Source: Tannerellaceae bacterium (GTDB lineage Bacteria; Bacteroidota; Bacteroidia; Bacteroidales; Tannerellaceae). From it: a DNA stretch of 19,223 bases. Below, one piece after another: positions 1-7,122 of the stretch (its first letter is position 1; every line of letters starts with the position of its first letter). The notes under the pieces are model-generated. The model saw only the letters and a program-made list of their open reading frames with translations, did not search any database and was not told where the DNA came from. The position numbers and the translations under genes were made by a program. The stretch is from contig JAISMW010000062.1 in assembly GCA_031276545.1 (NCBI GenBank), positions 1 through 19,223 of the forward strand, read 5' to 3'.

Positions 1-1
1 T

Positions 2-64
2 TTAAGCTCCGAGCTTGCGTATCACGGCTTTGAAACAAGAAGTGGTCTTGATCTTGCCAAATGA
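2..64 (+). CDS. Possible 3' end of a truncated upstream gene
   Basis: One frame is open from the window edge to a TGA at 62-64 and encodes about 20 residues ending in GLDLAK. The other two plus frames stop early. I do not recognise the sequence, and so short an open frame can arise by chance. The next gene has its own promoter-like box downstream, so this would be the end of a separate transcription unit. Confidence 0.25.
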   Translation, partial: LSSELAYHGFETRSGLDLAK

Positions 65-109
65 AGGTATTCTTTTATGAGACACGCTTATAAATCGCAG
101 ATTTTTATC

Positions 110-117
110 TAAGTTTG
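110..117 (+). promoter_or_regulatory. Candidate Bacteroidetes -7 box for the lipoprotein gene
   Basis: TAAGTTTG matches the Bacteroidetes -7 consensus TAnnTTTG exactly and lies 35 bp before the ATG at 152. I see no convincing -33 TTTG element at the usual distance. The assignment rests on this box and its position. Confidence 0.45.
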
Positions 118-151
118 CGGGAGTTTACTAACCTTTAAAATTTTAAATCGT

Positions 152-937
152 ATGAAACAGATTATTTTTATTTTAGCGGCAGTGGTATTGTCGCTGGTGT
201 TGGGAGGGTGTGAAAAAGACGAGGAAAAACACACACCGGATATCATTTCTCTGAATATTTCCGAAAAAACACTTTACTATAAAGACGAATACCAGATTGA
301 AGCTGCTTCAAAGTCTGCAATCACTTATACTTCTGAAAATGAATATCACGCGGAAGTATCGAAAACGGGGCTTGTTACAGCGAGGTTTGTAGGCGAAACA
401 AATGTTTTGCTGTCAAATATCGAAGACAACAAAACATTCAAGGTGATCGTAAAACCGAAAAGCAGCCTATATCCGGAGCCGGATGTGAAGTTTGGTGACA
501 CGAAAAGTTCGATAACAGCAAAATTCGGAACACCTGATTCGGAAACATCATCAGTAATAGGATATGATAACTCAAAAGGAATCGGTTATACCGACTACTC
601 AAACACAGCGCCTATTTTGATGTTTTTGTTTGACGAGGCAAATAAATTGACATCTTACGGAGTGATGGTGAAGGTGGCGTATTTATCAACACTTGCCGAT
701 TTCTTATCGGAAAGATATTTGATCGTTACAAGGAGTGAAGAGGATAGATATTGGTTTATAAACGGATTGGATACAAATACTGCTGCAATGGCGATTGGGC
801 TGGAGGTATACAATACATCCTATTTGCGTGTTATATACATACCCAACACGTCAGGTTCTAAAAGTAGGGTATTAAGGAGCGACAGAAGCTCAATCAAGAC
901 AAAAGAATTTGATGAGTTGTTGAGACGGTTGCAATAA
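152..937 (+). CDS. Ig-like (Big_2) domain lipoprotein, probably surface-exposed
   Basis: The 261-residue product opens with a lipoprotein signal peptide: a charged MKQ start, a hydrophobic run at residues 4-17, and a lipobox LGGC with the lipidated Cys at 20. The residues after the Cys are EKDEE. Acidic or Lys-acidic stretches in this position act as surface-export signals for lipoproteins in Bacteroidetes, so display on the outer face is a fair inference. Residues about 30-102 look like a bacterial Ig-like (Big_2) fold: a 'SLNISEKTLYYKDEY' start and a 'VSKTGLVTARFVGETNVLLS' core, ending in 'KVIVKP'. The remaining 155 residues begin 'DVKFGDTKSSITAKFGTPD' and match no domain I can name. No polysaccharide-utilisation or secretion partner is adjacent, so the ligand is unknown. 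It is the first of a set of A+T-rich genes unlike the housekeeping genes downstream. Confidence 0.85.
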   Translation: MKQIIFILAAVVLSLVLGGCEKDEEKHTPDIISLNISEKTLYYKDEYQIEAASKSAITYTSENEYHAEVSKTGLVTARFVGETNVLLSNIEDNKTFKVIVKPKSSLYPEPDVKFGDTKSSITAKFGTPDSETSSVIGYDNSKGIGYTDYSNTAPILMFLFDEANKLTSYGVMVKVAYLSTLADFLSERYLIVTRSEEDRYWFINGLDTNTAAMAIGLEVYNTSYLRVIYIPNTSGSKSRVLRSDRSSIKTKEFDELLRRLQ

Positions 938-998
938 GTTCCGGCTGACCTCCAGGTAGGGTACCGCAAAGATTGGCTTGCCTGTCAAATGGATTTAT

Positions 999-1006
999 TA
1001 TCTTCG
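999..1006 (+). promoter_or_regulatory. Candidate -7 box for the small Cys-rich gene
   Basis: TATCTTCG matches TAnnTTTG with one mismatch, and TTGG lies 22 bp upstream at 973-976. Transcription from here would begin near 1013. This favours the ATG at 1032 over an in-frame TTG at 978, which would lie upstream of the promoter. Confidence 0.4.
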
Positions 1007-1031
1007 CCGAATGATTGAAAGAAAAAGAGTT

Positions 1032-1274
1032 ATGGCAAAAAGAATCCATACAAGCAAAGAAGAAAAGGATGAAAATAGAACCCTTGATGATCGACATGAA
1101 TTGCTTAATATTTACGAATCAAAATGTTGCAGATGCGAACATTTTCAAGAATGGGACTTCTTTTGTGCTGCTTTCCCCGGCGGAATACCTGACGAATATC
1201 TATCGGGCAAAAAAGTTCATAATAAAATAGATAAAAATCAAGTTGGAAATGCTGTGTTTACTGAACAGACTTAG
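1032..1274 (+). CDS. Small Cys-rich cytoplasmic protein, function unknown
   Basis: This is an 80-residue soluble protein with no signal peptide. The central part reads KCCRCEHF...FFCAAFPGGIPDEYLSG, followed by His63 and a 'GNAVF' end. That pattern (Cys cluster, 'C.AFP.GIP..IL.G', a later His, a Gly-rich C-terminus) is one I associate with a widespread family of very small bacterial proteins of unknown function. Cys32, 33, 35 and 45 with His37 and His63 could bind a metal; this is inference. I chose ATG 1032 because an A/G-rich stretch (gaaaaagag) precedes it and a promoter-like box lies at 999-1006. An alternative TTG start at 978 adds 18 residues of no family character. The 3' end overlaps the convergent minus-strand ORF by 17 bp. 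Confidence 0.65.
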   Translation: MAKRIHTSKEEKDENRTLDDRHELLNIYESKCCRCEHFQEWDFFCAAFPGGIPDEYLSGKKVHNKIDKNQVGNAVFTEQT

Positions 1275-1629
1275 TTCTTTTATATTCAAATCCGTATTTT
1301 TTTGCAAGTCTTTTCCAGATAAGGTGAAAATGCAAAATGTTGGCGCGTTCAATTGCGCGTTGCTTTTCTTCTTGTGTGGCAGCTTTATCTATTATAGCGC
1401 CCATCTTCTTTCTCATTTCAGTAGCAGCACGGTCAAATTCTTTTTTCAGAGTTGCGACATCAACCCCCCAGCCTTTTTGGGGTCGCTTCATTGAGAATGT
1501 GAATGTCGGCGTTACCGCTCTTATTTCGGCAATATCATTATTAACCGCTAATAAAATATCTTCCCTGCTGAACGAATTGCCTATTCTTTCAATCGTATCC
1601 GCCTTTCCCGCCCAGCCACGTGATAGCAA
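1258..1629 (-). CDS. Hypothetical basic helical protein, possibly a 5'-truncated remnant
   Basis: A 123-codon frame with coding-like composition: Lys/Arg/Glu-rich and largely helical, with 'VATLKKEFDRAATEMRKKMG' and a basic C-terminus 'WKRLAKKYGFEYKRTK'. I do not recognise a family. The frame has no ATG near its 5' end. The only early start is TTG at 1629, and two stop codons lie just upstream of it. The first internal ATG codes for the Met of 'FSMKRPQKGWG', which would remove the first 46 residues. Either the gene uses TTG or it is the 3' part of a larger gene that has lost its beginning. It is convergent with the Cys-rich gene (17-bp overlap) and divergent from the membrane protein at 1658, only 28 bp away. 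Confidence 0.45.
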   Translation of the reverse strand: MLSRGWAGKADTIERIGNSFSREDILLAVNNDIAEIRAVTPTFTFSMKRPQKGWGVDVATLKKEFDRAATEMRKKMGAIIDKAATQEEKQRAIERANILHFHLIWKRLAKKYGFEYKRTKSVQ

Positions 1630-1645
1630 AAGCGGAAGAAATTAT

Positions 1646-1653
1646 TACCTTCG
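1646..1653 (+). promoter_or_regulatory. Candidate -7 box for the 1658 gene
   Basis: TACCTTCG fits TAnnTTTG with one mismatch and sits only 4 bp before the ATG at 1658, implying a leaderless or nearly leaderless message. The closeness to the start codon makes this tentative. Confidence 0.35.
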
Positions 1654-1657
1654 CATC

Positions 1658-1990
1658 ATGAAAAAAATAGCGCTAACAAAGGACGAAAGAACGGTATTTA
1701 GGAGCATCATACTGAAAGGTAATGAGCGCCCCACCGGAATAACGGACAGTTGTTTTTTTCTCTGTGTTGTTTCGTTGTGCCAAAAAGGGCTTGTAGAAGC
1801 TCAAATAAATTATAATGAAATCATGGATGTAAAAGCATCTTATATCGGCATTGCTTATTATGCTGAAAATCCGTTGTTGAGAAACCCCATTGATTGGTAC
1901 AAGATCATTGCGATAACGGTGTTAGTCATAACGGCGCTGGCAACCTCGGCGGCCTTGTTTGTCGGATGCAGTGTTTTGCGGAATAGTTAA
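1658..1990 (+). CDS. Small protein with one C-terminal membrane segment, unknown
   Basis: A 110-residue protein. Residues 1-80 are soluble, beginning MKKIALTKDERTVFRS with a Cys/Phe-rich patch 'SCFFLCVVSLCQ' at 31-42. A hydrophobic segment at about 83-104 follows, with a short 'SVLRNS' tail. This is the arrangement of a tail-anchored or single-pass inner-membrane protein. The frame stays open upstream to 1337, but that part is antisense to another coding-like ORF. I chose the ATG at 1658 because it restores a normal Lys-rich start next to a promoter-like box. The gene at 2011 follows after 20 bp and is probably co-transcribed. I do not recognise the family and assign no function. Confidence 0.6.
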   Translation: MKKIALTKDERTVFRSIILKGNERPTGITDSCFFLCVVSLCQKGLVEAQINYNEIMDVKASYIGIAYYAENPLLRNPIDWYKIIAITVLVITALATSAALFVGCSVLRNS

Positions 1991-2010
1991 AGAATTAAAT
2001 ACAATTAGTC

Positions 2011-2337
2011 ATGGAAAAAATAGAAACTATATTCGATTATAATCCGACAGAGGAAGAACTCGACGAGTTCTTTGCCAGTCAAGAAGCCATTGAAGAGGAG
2101 CCGGATAGTGAGCTTTTGCTTGATTCATTTGCTTGTCGAACAAGAGAGGGGTATCTCAAGGATATGTTTGAAGAGATTCCCGGCTTTAAAGAAGATGCTG
2201 CTCGCGATATGATAAAAAGAGATTTGTCGAAACTTTTTGAATATAGAAAAGATATGGAAAGCGCTTACAAGTATGCCCATCAAATAACAGATCCAGAGTA
2301 TAGGCAAAGTCGGCTAAATATGCTTGGGGGCTTTTGA
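2011..2337 (+). CDS. Small acidic helical protein, unknown
   Basis: A 108-residue soluble protein, strongly acidic in its first third (PTEEELDEFFASQEAIEEEPDSE) and helical and mixed-charge after that ('IKRDLSKLFEYRKDMESAYKYAHQI'). It has no signal peptide, membrane segment or recognisable catalytic motif. It starts at an ATG 20 bp after the membrane-protein gene, without a Shine-Dalgarno match, which is normal for Bacteroidales. Small acidic partners beside a small membrane protein can be immunity or regulatory proteins, but nothing here shows that. Its last 24 bp overlap the convergent minus-strand ORF. Confidence 0.6.
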   Translation: MEKIETIFDYNPTEEELDEFFASQEAIEEEPDSELLLDSFACRTREGYLKDMFEEIPGFKEDAARDMIKRDLSKLFEYRKDMESAYKYAHQITDPEYRQSRLNMLGGF

Positions 2338-2670
2338 CAGCCTTTTCTTAAACTGATAGTCGTAATCGCCCAGATTTTCGATAAATTCGTTTACCTTTCG
2401 CTTCCCTATCCCCGTTTCATTACTTACATATCTTGTTAATTCATCAAAAATATCTTCGTATTTTGTATTTGCTATTTTGTCACTAAGAAAATCATACAGC
2501 TTGGGTTTATCTAATTTCAGTGTATCAATCATCAGATTAAAGTTGTCCAGCTCATTTCTGTATCCAAATCCCTTAGCTATTATTTGTTCGGAATGTATTG
2601 CTTTCCCTCCCAAACTTTCAAGAAAACTACCATAAGATCGACGAGCACAAAATTGGTTTGCAACCTCCAT
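2314..2670 (-). CDS. Hypothetical protein whose 5' end abuts repeat array 1
   Basis: From the ATG at 2670 this encodes 118 residues with normal coding character: 'SFLESLGGKAIHSEQIIAKGFGYRNELDNFNLMIDTLKLDKPKLYDFL', then 'YVSNETGIGKRKVNEFIENLGDYDYQFKKR'. It is soluble and mixed-charge, and I recognise no family. The frame remains open 33 codons further upstream to 2769, but those residues (LPGSDGNFF...) are translated tandem repeat and are not credible protein. The array begins about 34 bp before the chosen ATG, so any promoter must lie in that gap or inside the array. Alternatively the array has replaced the true 5' end and the gene is broken. The 3' end overlaps the convergent gene ending at 2337. 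Confidence 0.5.
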   Translation of the reverse strand: MEVANQFCARRSYGSFLESLGGKAIHSEQIIAKGFGYRNELDNFNLMIDTLKLDKPKLYDFLSDKIANTKYEDIFDELTRYVSNETGIGKRKVNEFIENLGDYDYQFKKRLSKAPKHI

Positions 2671-2703
2671 CGAATTAAGCAATTTATCAGTTCTGTTTTT
2701 GAT

Positions 2704-4559
2704 ATTTTCCCTTCGCTTCCGGGCAGCAAGCATCACAGAAAAAAAATTCCCATCGCTTCCCGGCAGCAAACCTCACGGAAAAAATTTTTCCCCTCGCTTC
2801 CGGGCAGCAAGCCTCACGGAAAAAATTTTTCCCCTCGCTTCCCGGCAGCAAGCCTCACGGAAAAAATTTTTCCTCTCGCTTCCCGGCAGCAAGCCTCACG
2901 GAAAAAATTTTTCTCCTCGCTTCCGGGCAGCAAGCCTCACGGAAAAAAATTTTCCTCTCGCTTCCCGACAGCAAGCCTCCCGGAAAAAAAATTTCCCCTT
3001 CGCTTCCCGGCAGCAAGCCTCACGGAAAAAATTTTTCTCCTCGCTTCCCGGGCAGCAAGCCTCACGGAAAAAATTTTTCCTCTCGCTTCCTAGCAGCAAG
3101 CCTCGCGGAAAAAAATTTGCCCCTTGCCACCTGGGTGGCAAGCCTCACGGAAAAAAAATTACCCCTTGCAACCTGGGCAGCAAGCCTCACGGAAAAAATT
3201 TTTCCCCTCGCTTCCCGGCAGCAAGCCTCATGGAAAAATATTTTCCTCTCGCTTCCAGGCAGCAAGCCTCACGGAAAAATATTTACCCCTCGCTTCCCGG
3301 CAGCAAGCCTCACGGAAAAAAAATTTCCTCTCGCTTCCTGACAGCAAGCCTCACGGAAAAAAATTTACCCCTCGCTTCCGGGCAGCAAGCCTCACGGAAA
3401 ATATTTTTCCTCTCGCTTCCCGGCAGCAATCGTCACAGAAAAAAATTTCACACTCGCTTCCCGGCAGCAAGCATCACAGAAAAATATTTACCCCTCGCTT
3501 CCGGGCAGCAAGCCTCACGGAAAAATATTTTCCCCTCGCTTCCCGGCAGCAAGCCTTACGGAAAAAATTTTTTCTCCTCGCTTCCGGGCAGCAAGCCTCT
3601 CGGAAAAAATTTTTCCCCTCGCTTCCCGGCAGCAAGCCTCATGGAAAAAATTTTTCCCTTCGCTTTCGGGCAGCAAGCCTCGCGAAAAAATATTTGTTCC
3701 TTGCCACCCAGGTGGCAAGCCTCACGGAAAAAAATTTGCCCCTTGCCACCTGGGTGGCAAGCCTCGTGGAAAAATATTTACCCCTTGCCACCTGGGTGGC
3801 AAGTCTCGCGGAAAAAAATTTGCTCCTTGCCACCTAGGTGGCAAGCCTCACAGAAAAAAATTTTCCCCTTGCCACCCAGGTGGCAAGCCTCGCGGAAAAA
3901 AATTTGCCCCTTGCCACCCAGGTGGCAAGCCTCGCGGAAAAAAATTTTCCCCTTGCCACCCAGGTGGCAAGCCTCGCGGAAAAATATTTGCCCCTTGCCA
4001 CCTGGGTGGCAAGCCTCGCGGAAAAATATTTGCCCCTTGCCACCTGGGTGGCAAGCCTTGCGGAAAAAAATTTGCCCCTTGCCACCTGGGTGGCAAGCCT
4101 CGCGGAAAAAAATTTACCTCTTGCCATCCAGGTGGCAAGCCTCACGGAAAAAAATTTATCCCTTGCCACCTGGGTGGCAAGCCTCACAGAAAAAAATTTA
4201 CCCCTTGCCACCTGGGTGGCAAGTCTCGCGGAAAAATATTTACCCCTTGCCACCTGGGTGGCAAGCCCCGCGGAAAAATATTTGCCTCTTGCCACCCAGG
4301 TGGCAAGCCTCACGGAAAAAAATTTACCCCTTGCCACCTGGGTGGCAAGCCTCGCGGAAAAAAATTTACCCCTTGCCACCTGGGTGGCAAGCCTCGCGGA
4401 AAAAAAATTGCCCCTTGCCACCTGGGTGGCAAGCCTCACGGAAAAAAATTTGCCCCTTGCCACCTGGGTGGCAAGCCTCACGGAAAAAAATTTTCCTCTC
4501 GCTGTCCGGCAGCAAGCATCACGGAAAATTTTTTTTCCCTTGCAACCAGGGTGGCAAGG
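2704..4559. repeat. Tandem dyad array 1: 45 units, 41/42-bp pitch
   Basis: I counted 45 units by the position of the conserved GCAAG, from 2726 to 4554. Type B units (number 11, 25-43 and 45) carry CTTGCCACC-TG-GGTGGCAAG, a 20-bp dyad with 9-bp arms whose centre is TG, CA or TA. Their pitch is exactly 42 bp for all 19 consecutive copies from 3715 to 4471. Type A units (1-10, 13-24, 44) carry CTcGCTtCC-c-GGcAGCaAG, a 19-bp dyad with the same two mismatches throughout, usually at 41-bp pitch. Unit 12 is a hybrid. In both types the linker is 22 bp (cctcacgg + A-run + T-run + ccc) and contains a second, A/T-rich dyad around GGAAAAA/TTTTTCC. Units differ by substitutions, hardly ever by indels. 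The array fills the space between the minus-strand ORF ending its 5' side at 2670 and the DUF6261 gene at 4677. Long ORFs run through it on both strands, but only because units lack stop codons. Confidence 0.95.
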
Positions 4560-4598
4560 GGTTTGAAAAAAATAAATGTTTTTCCACCGGGATGTTTG

Positions 4599-4606
4599 TA
4601 TATTCG
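4599..4606 (+). promoter_or_regulatory. Candidate -7 box between array 1 and the DUF6261 gene
   Basis: TATATTCG matches TAnnTTTG with one mismatch. It lies 41 bp downstream of the last dyad of array 1 and 70 bp before the ATG at 4677. No clear -33 TTTG is present at normal spacing. If it is real, the array lies wholly upstream of the transcription start and would act as DNA rather than as a leader RNA. Confidence 0.4.
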
Positions 4607-4676
4607 GAATAAGTGGATACATTTGCGGCAATCTGTGCGGGATTATTCACTCATTATAAACTAAAAACAATTCAAG

Positions 4677-5501
4677 ATGAACATTATCAGATTAAAATAT
4701 CATGCTTTGCGCAATGAGGAGTGGTTCGGACTTCATTCCGAGTACTTTGAACTGGCTACGGTGGCGGTGGCGGATCTGCCGGTGATTGAAAGTCTGCTTC
4801 CTTCCTACAAGGTACTGTATAAGGAGGCGGATCAGTTGCTCGAAATATTGCGCAAAAGTTTTCTTGTATCGGACACGACCTCGGCGAACCGTCACCGGGA
4901 TTTGGCCTTCAGGTCGTTGCGCGACGCGGTGAAGCCGTACCTCAATCTTCAGAATCCCGCCAAACAGAGCGCCGCCGAAAAAGTATACGCCGTCATACGC
5001 AAGTACGCCGACGCCATTCAGAAAGGTTCCTTAGTGGGCAAAACGGCGGCTATCGAAAACCTCCTGCAAGACCTCAAAGGCGTCGACGGAGGGATAGACC
5101 TCTCGGCCGAAGTGCAGTTGCTGGCGATAGGCCCCTGGGTGGAAGAACTGAACGAGGCGAACCAGGCCTACAAACAGGCGCACGCCGAACGCACCGATGA
5201 AGAGGCCGAACGCCCCGAAGCAGGACGTCTGAGGCAGGTACGTCTGGAACTGGATCATTATTACGTAAATATGGTGAATGTAGTAGACGCCCTTTTGCTC
5301 GCCGGTGGACATAATGCAGCCGGTGAAGAAGACGACGAAGACGAGGACGAAGACGACGGCCCCGTGGAAGGACGCGATACGGCGCCTGCCGACCCGAGCG
5401 AAAAACTGCTGCAGTTTGTCCGGCAGTGGAACGCGCGCCTCTCGCACTACAAAACCCTCCTGAAAGGACGGCAGACACGTAGCGAAAAGAAGGATGCGTA
5501 A
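4677..5501 (+). CDS. DUF6261 family protein, copy 1
   Basis: A 274-residue soluble protein without signal peptide or membrane segments. The hallmark LRNEEWF lies at residues 11-17. A long, mostly helical body follows, with 'YAVIRKYADAIQKGSLVGKTAAIENLLQDL' near 104-133. I recognise this as the Bacteroidales DUF6261 family, whose function is unknown. After the helical part comes an acidic run at 217-227 (E/D only), then GPVEGRDT (228-235), then a helix 'EKLLQFVRQWNARLSHYKTLL' and a basic tail. The second copy at 18133 has LRNEEWF at the same residues and the same acidic run plus GPVEGRDT, so these are paralogues. The gene starts 118 bp after repeat array 1, and a promoter-like box lies between them. 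The body is G+C-rich, unlike the small genes before the array. Family membership is fairly certain; the role is unknown. Confidence 0.85.
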   Translation: MNIIRLKYHALRNEEWFGLHSEYFELATVAVADLPVIESLLPSYKVLYKEADQLLEILRKSFLVSDTTSANRHRDLAFRSLRDAVKPYLNLQNPAKQSAAEKVYAVIRKYADAIQKGSLVGKTAAIENLLQDLKGVDGGIDLSAEVQLLAIGPWVEELNEANQAYKQAHAERTDEEAERPEAGRLRQVRLELDHYYVNMVNVVDALLLAGGHNAAGEEDDEDEDEDDGPVEGRDTAPADPSEKLLQFVRQWNARLSHYKTLLKGRQTRSEKKDA

Positions 5502-5559
5502 GGAACATGAAACCTGTCGTAAACTTATTAGTTGATTTTTTACAGTATGGATATTAGTG

Positions 5560-5580
5560 TGCAATTAGATTGCAGTTTTT
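5560..5580 (+). terminator. Candidate terminator after DUF6261 copy 1 (weak stem)
   Basis: TGCAAT, a 3-nt loop TAG, then ATTGCA, followed by GTTTTT. The stem is 6 bp and A/T-rich, but the U-tract is in the right place. It lies 58 bp after the DUF6261 stop codon. Confidence 0.4.
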
Positions 5581-5646
5581 GATTCGGAACGGATTTTGAC
5601 TAAATTGGTTTTTCAATTTAAATTCTTGATTCATTACGAGTCTCCG

Positions 5647-5694
5647 ACTCCCGCCCGATTTGTTCTCGCGCGGGAGTTTCGTTTGTGTACGGTT
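5647..5694 (+). terminator. Candidate G+C-rich terminator before the his operon
   Basis: ACTCCCGC (5647-5654) pairs with GCGGGAGT (5680-5687), followed by TTCGTTT. The 8-bp stem is strong, but the loop is long (25 nt). It separates the DUF6261 gene from hisH. The rest of 5502-5766 holds only the weaker hairpin and the hisH promoter. Confidence 0.4.
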
Positions 5695-5740
5695 CGATTT
5701 AAAATTCTGTTTTACAGAGGGGTTGTTCCGGATTATTTTC

Positions 5741-5748
5741 TACCTTTG
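5741..5748 (+). promoter_or_regulatory. -7 box of the hisH promoter
   Basis: TACCTTTG is an exact match to TAnnTTTG, 18 bp before the ATG at 5767. The -33 region is weak (TTG at 5723-5725 is closer than usual). The leader would be about a dozen bases, too short for an attenuator. Confidence 0.6.
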
Positions 5749-5766
5749 CCTTCTAAATGGAAATAA

Positions 5767-6357
5767 ATGAATGTAGCTGTTGTAAAATATAATGCAGGAA
5801 ATATCTATTCGGTAGTCTATGCGCTGAAGCGCCTGGGAGTCGAACCGGTGGTGACGGCGGATGCCGGACTGCTGCAAAAAGCGGATAAGGTGATTTTTCC
5901 CGGCGTGGGCGAAGCGCATACCACCATGACGCATCTGAGGGAACACGCTCTGGACGGCCTCATCCGATCGCTTCGCCAGCCGGTACTGGGCATCTGCCTG
6001 GGAATGCAGTTGATGTGCCGGTTCTCCGAAGAAGGCAATGAGGACTGTCTGAATATCTTCGATGTGGAAGTGAAACGCTTCCTCCCCAGCCGGCAGGAAG
6101 AGAAAGTACCTCACATGGGCTGGAACACCCTGCATGATGTAAAGGAGGGGCTTTTCGACAGCAGGCAGGAAGGCGGATTTGTCTATTTTGTACATAGCTA
6201 TTACGTACCGCTGCACGACTGTACCGCTGCCGTAACGGATTACATCCATCCCTTCAGCGCCGCCCTGCATAAGGATAACTTCTACGCCACGCAGTTTCAC
6301 CCCGAGAAAAGCGGTGCGGCAGGCGAAGCGATATTAAAGAACTTCTTAAACCTGTAA
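5767..6357 (+). CDS. hisH: Imidazole glycerol phosphate synthase, glutaminase subunit
   Basis: HisH hydrolyses glutamine and passes ammonia to HisF, which makes imidazole glycerol phosphate and AICAR in histidine synthesis; it is cytosolic. The 196-residue product has the full class-I glutaminase triad: Cys77 in GICLGMQ, and His178 and Glu180 in QFHPEKS. The HisH signatures YNAGN (8-12) and PHMGWN (115-120) are present, and the length is normal for the family. The ATG at 5767 was chosen because NVAVVKYNAGN follows it directly; an out-of-frame ATG at 5757 is not used. This is the first gene of a tight plus-strand run, with hisA following after 9 bp. The partner HisF is encoded two genes downstream. 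hisG, hisD, hisC and hisB are not in the window. Confidence 0.97.
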   Translation: MNVAVVKYNAGNIYSVVYALKRLGVEPVVTADAGLLQKADKVIFPGVGEAHTTMTHLREHALDGLIRSLRQPVLGICLGMQLMCRFSEEGNEDCLNIFDVEVKRFLPSRQEEKVPHMGWNTLHDVKEGLFDSRQEGGFVYFVHSYYVPLHDCTAAVTDYIHPFSAALHKDNFYATQFHPEKSGAAGEAILKNFLNL

Positions 6358-6366
6358 TCCCCCTAT

Positions 6367-7122
6367 ATGATAGAACTGATTCCCGCCATAGACCTGATAG
6401 ACGGCAAATGCGTGCGTCTGACGCAGGGCGACTACGGCACAAGGAAAATATACGGCGAAGATCCGCTGGAGATAGCCCGGCGCTTTGAAGACTGCGGGAT
6501 GCGCCGCCTCCACGTAGTAGACCTCGACGGAGCGCGTGCCGGACATATCGTCCATTACCGCACGCTGGAACGCCTGGCCACCCGAACCGCTCTGGTAATC
6601 GACTACGGCGGAGGCCTGAAGCAGGAAAAAGACCTGGCGATTGCCTTCGAATGTGGGGCGCGGATGGCCACCGGAGGAAGCATCGCCGTGAAAGATCCGG
6701 AGGCCTTCGCTTCGTGGATTGCCACCTTCGGCAGCGACCGGATTATCCTGGGAGCCGATGCGAAAGACGGCAAAATCGCCGTGAGCGGATGGGAAGAGAC
6801 CACCGGCGAAGACCTGATACCTTTCATCCGCGCATATCACGAAAAAGGAATTACACAGGTGATCAGTACAGACATCCGTCGCGACGGCACGCTGCAGGGT
6901 CCCTCCATAGCAATGTACGGCGAGATACGCCGGGAGATACCTTCGGTCTATCTCATAGCCAGCGGAGGAGTATCGTCCGCCGGAGACATCGAACAGTTGG
7001 AAGAAGCGGGCATACCGGCGGTTATCTTCGGAAAAGCATTCTACGAAGGACGCCTCCGCCCGGAAGATCTGCTCCGCTTCCCCCAGAAAACAAATGAAAC
7101 AATATGCTTGCCAAAAGAATAA
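6367..7122 (+). CDS. hisA: ProFAR isomerase
   Basis: HisA (1-(5-phosphoribosyl)-5-[(5-phosphoribosylamino)methylideneamino]imidazole-4-carboxamide isomerase) performs an Amadori rearrangement of ProFAR to PRFAR, the substrate of HisF/HisH. The 251-residue product is a single (beta/alpha)8 barrel. Asp9 in [14 protein letters not shown] is the expected catalytic base and Asp169 in [11 protein letters not shown] the expected acid. Phosphate-binding glycines lie at DYGGGL (79-84) and ASGGVSS (198-204). Its last 19 bp overlap the start of hisF, so the C-terminal 'NETICLPKE' is encoded by DNA that also carries the hisF start. This suggests translational coupling. Confidence 0.97.
   Translation: MIELIPAIDLIDGKCVRLTQGDYGTRKIYGEDPLEIARRFEDCGMRRLHVVDLDGARAGHIVHYRTLERLATRTALVIDYGGGLKQEKDLAIAFECGARMATGGSIAVKDPEAFASWIATFGSDRIILGADAKDGKIAVSGWEETTGEDLIPFIRAYHEKGITQVISTDIRRDGTLQGPSIAMYGEIRREIPSVYLIASGGVSSAGDIEQLEEAGIPAVIFGKAFYEGRLRPEDLLRFPQKTNETICLPKE

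Noticed and set aside
978..1031. Longer start (TTG at 978) for the Cys-rich small protein
   Set aside because: It would lie upstream of the promoter-like box and adds residues without family character.
2704..4559. CRISPR array
   Set aside because: The segments between the dyads are themselves repeated and not unique, and no cas genes are in the window. The same holds for 17491-17970.
2704..4559. Insertion sequence or other mobile element
   Set aside because: No transposase, terminal inverted repeat pair or target duplication was seen; the content is only tandem units.
2699..4612. A 637-codon open frame through array 1, with further long frames on both strands
   Set aside because: With 41-bp units the frame reads the same DNA as three different peptides in turn, and other frames and the opposite strand are equally open. 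This is what stop-free repeats do; there is no protein-level conservation.
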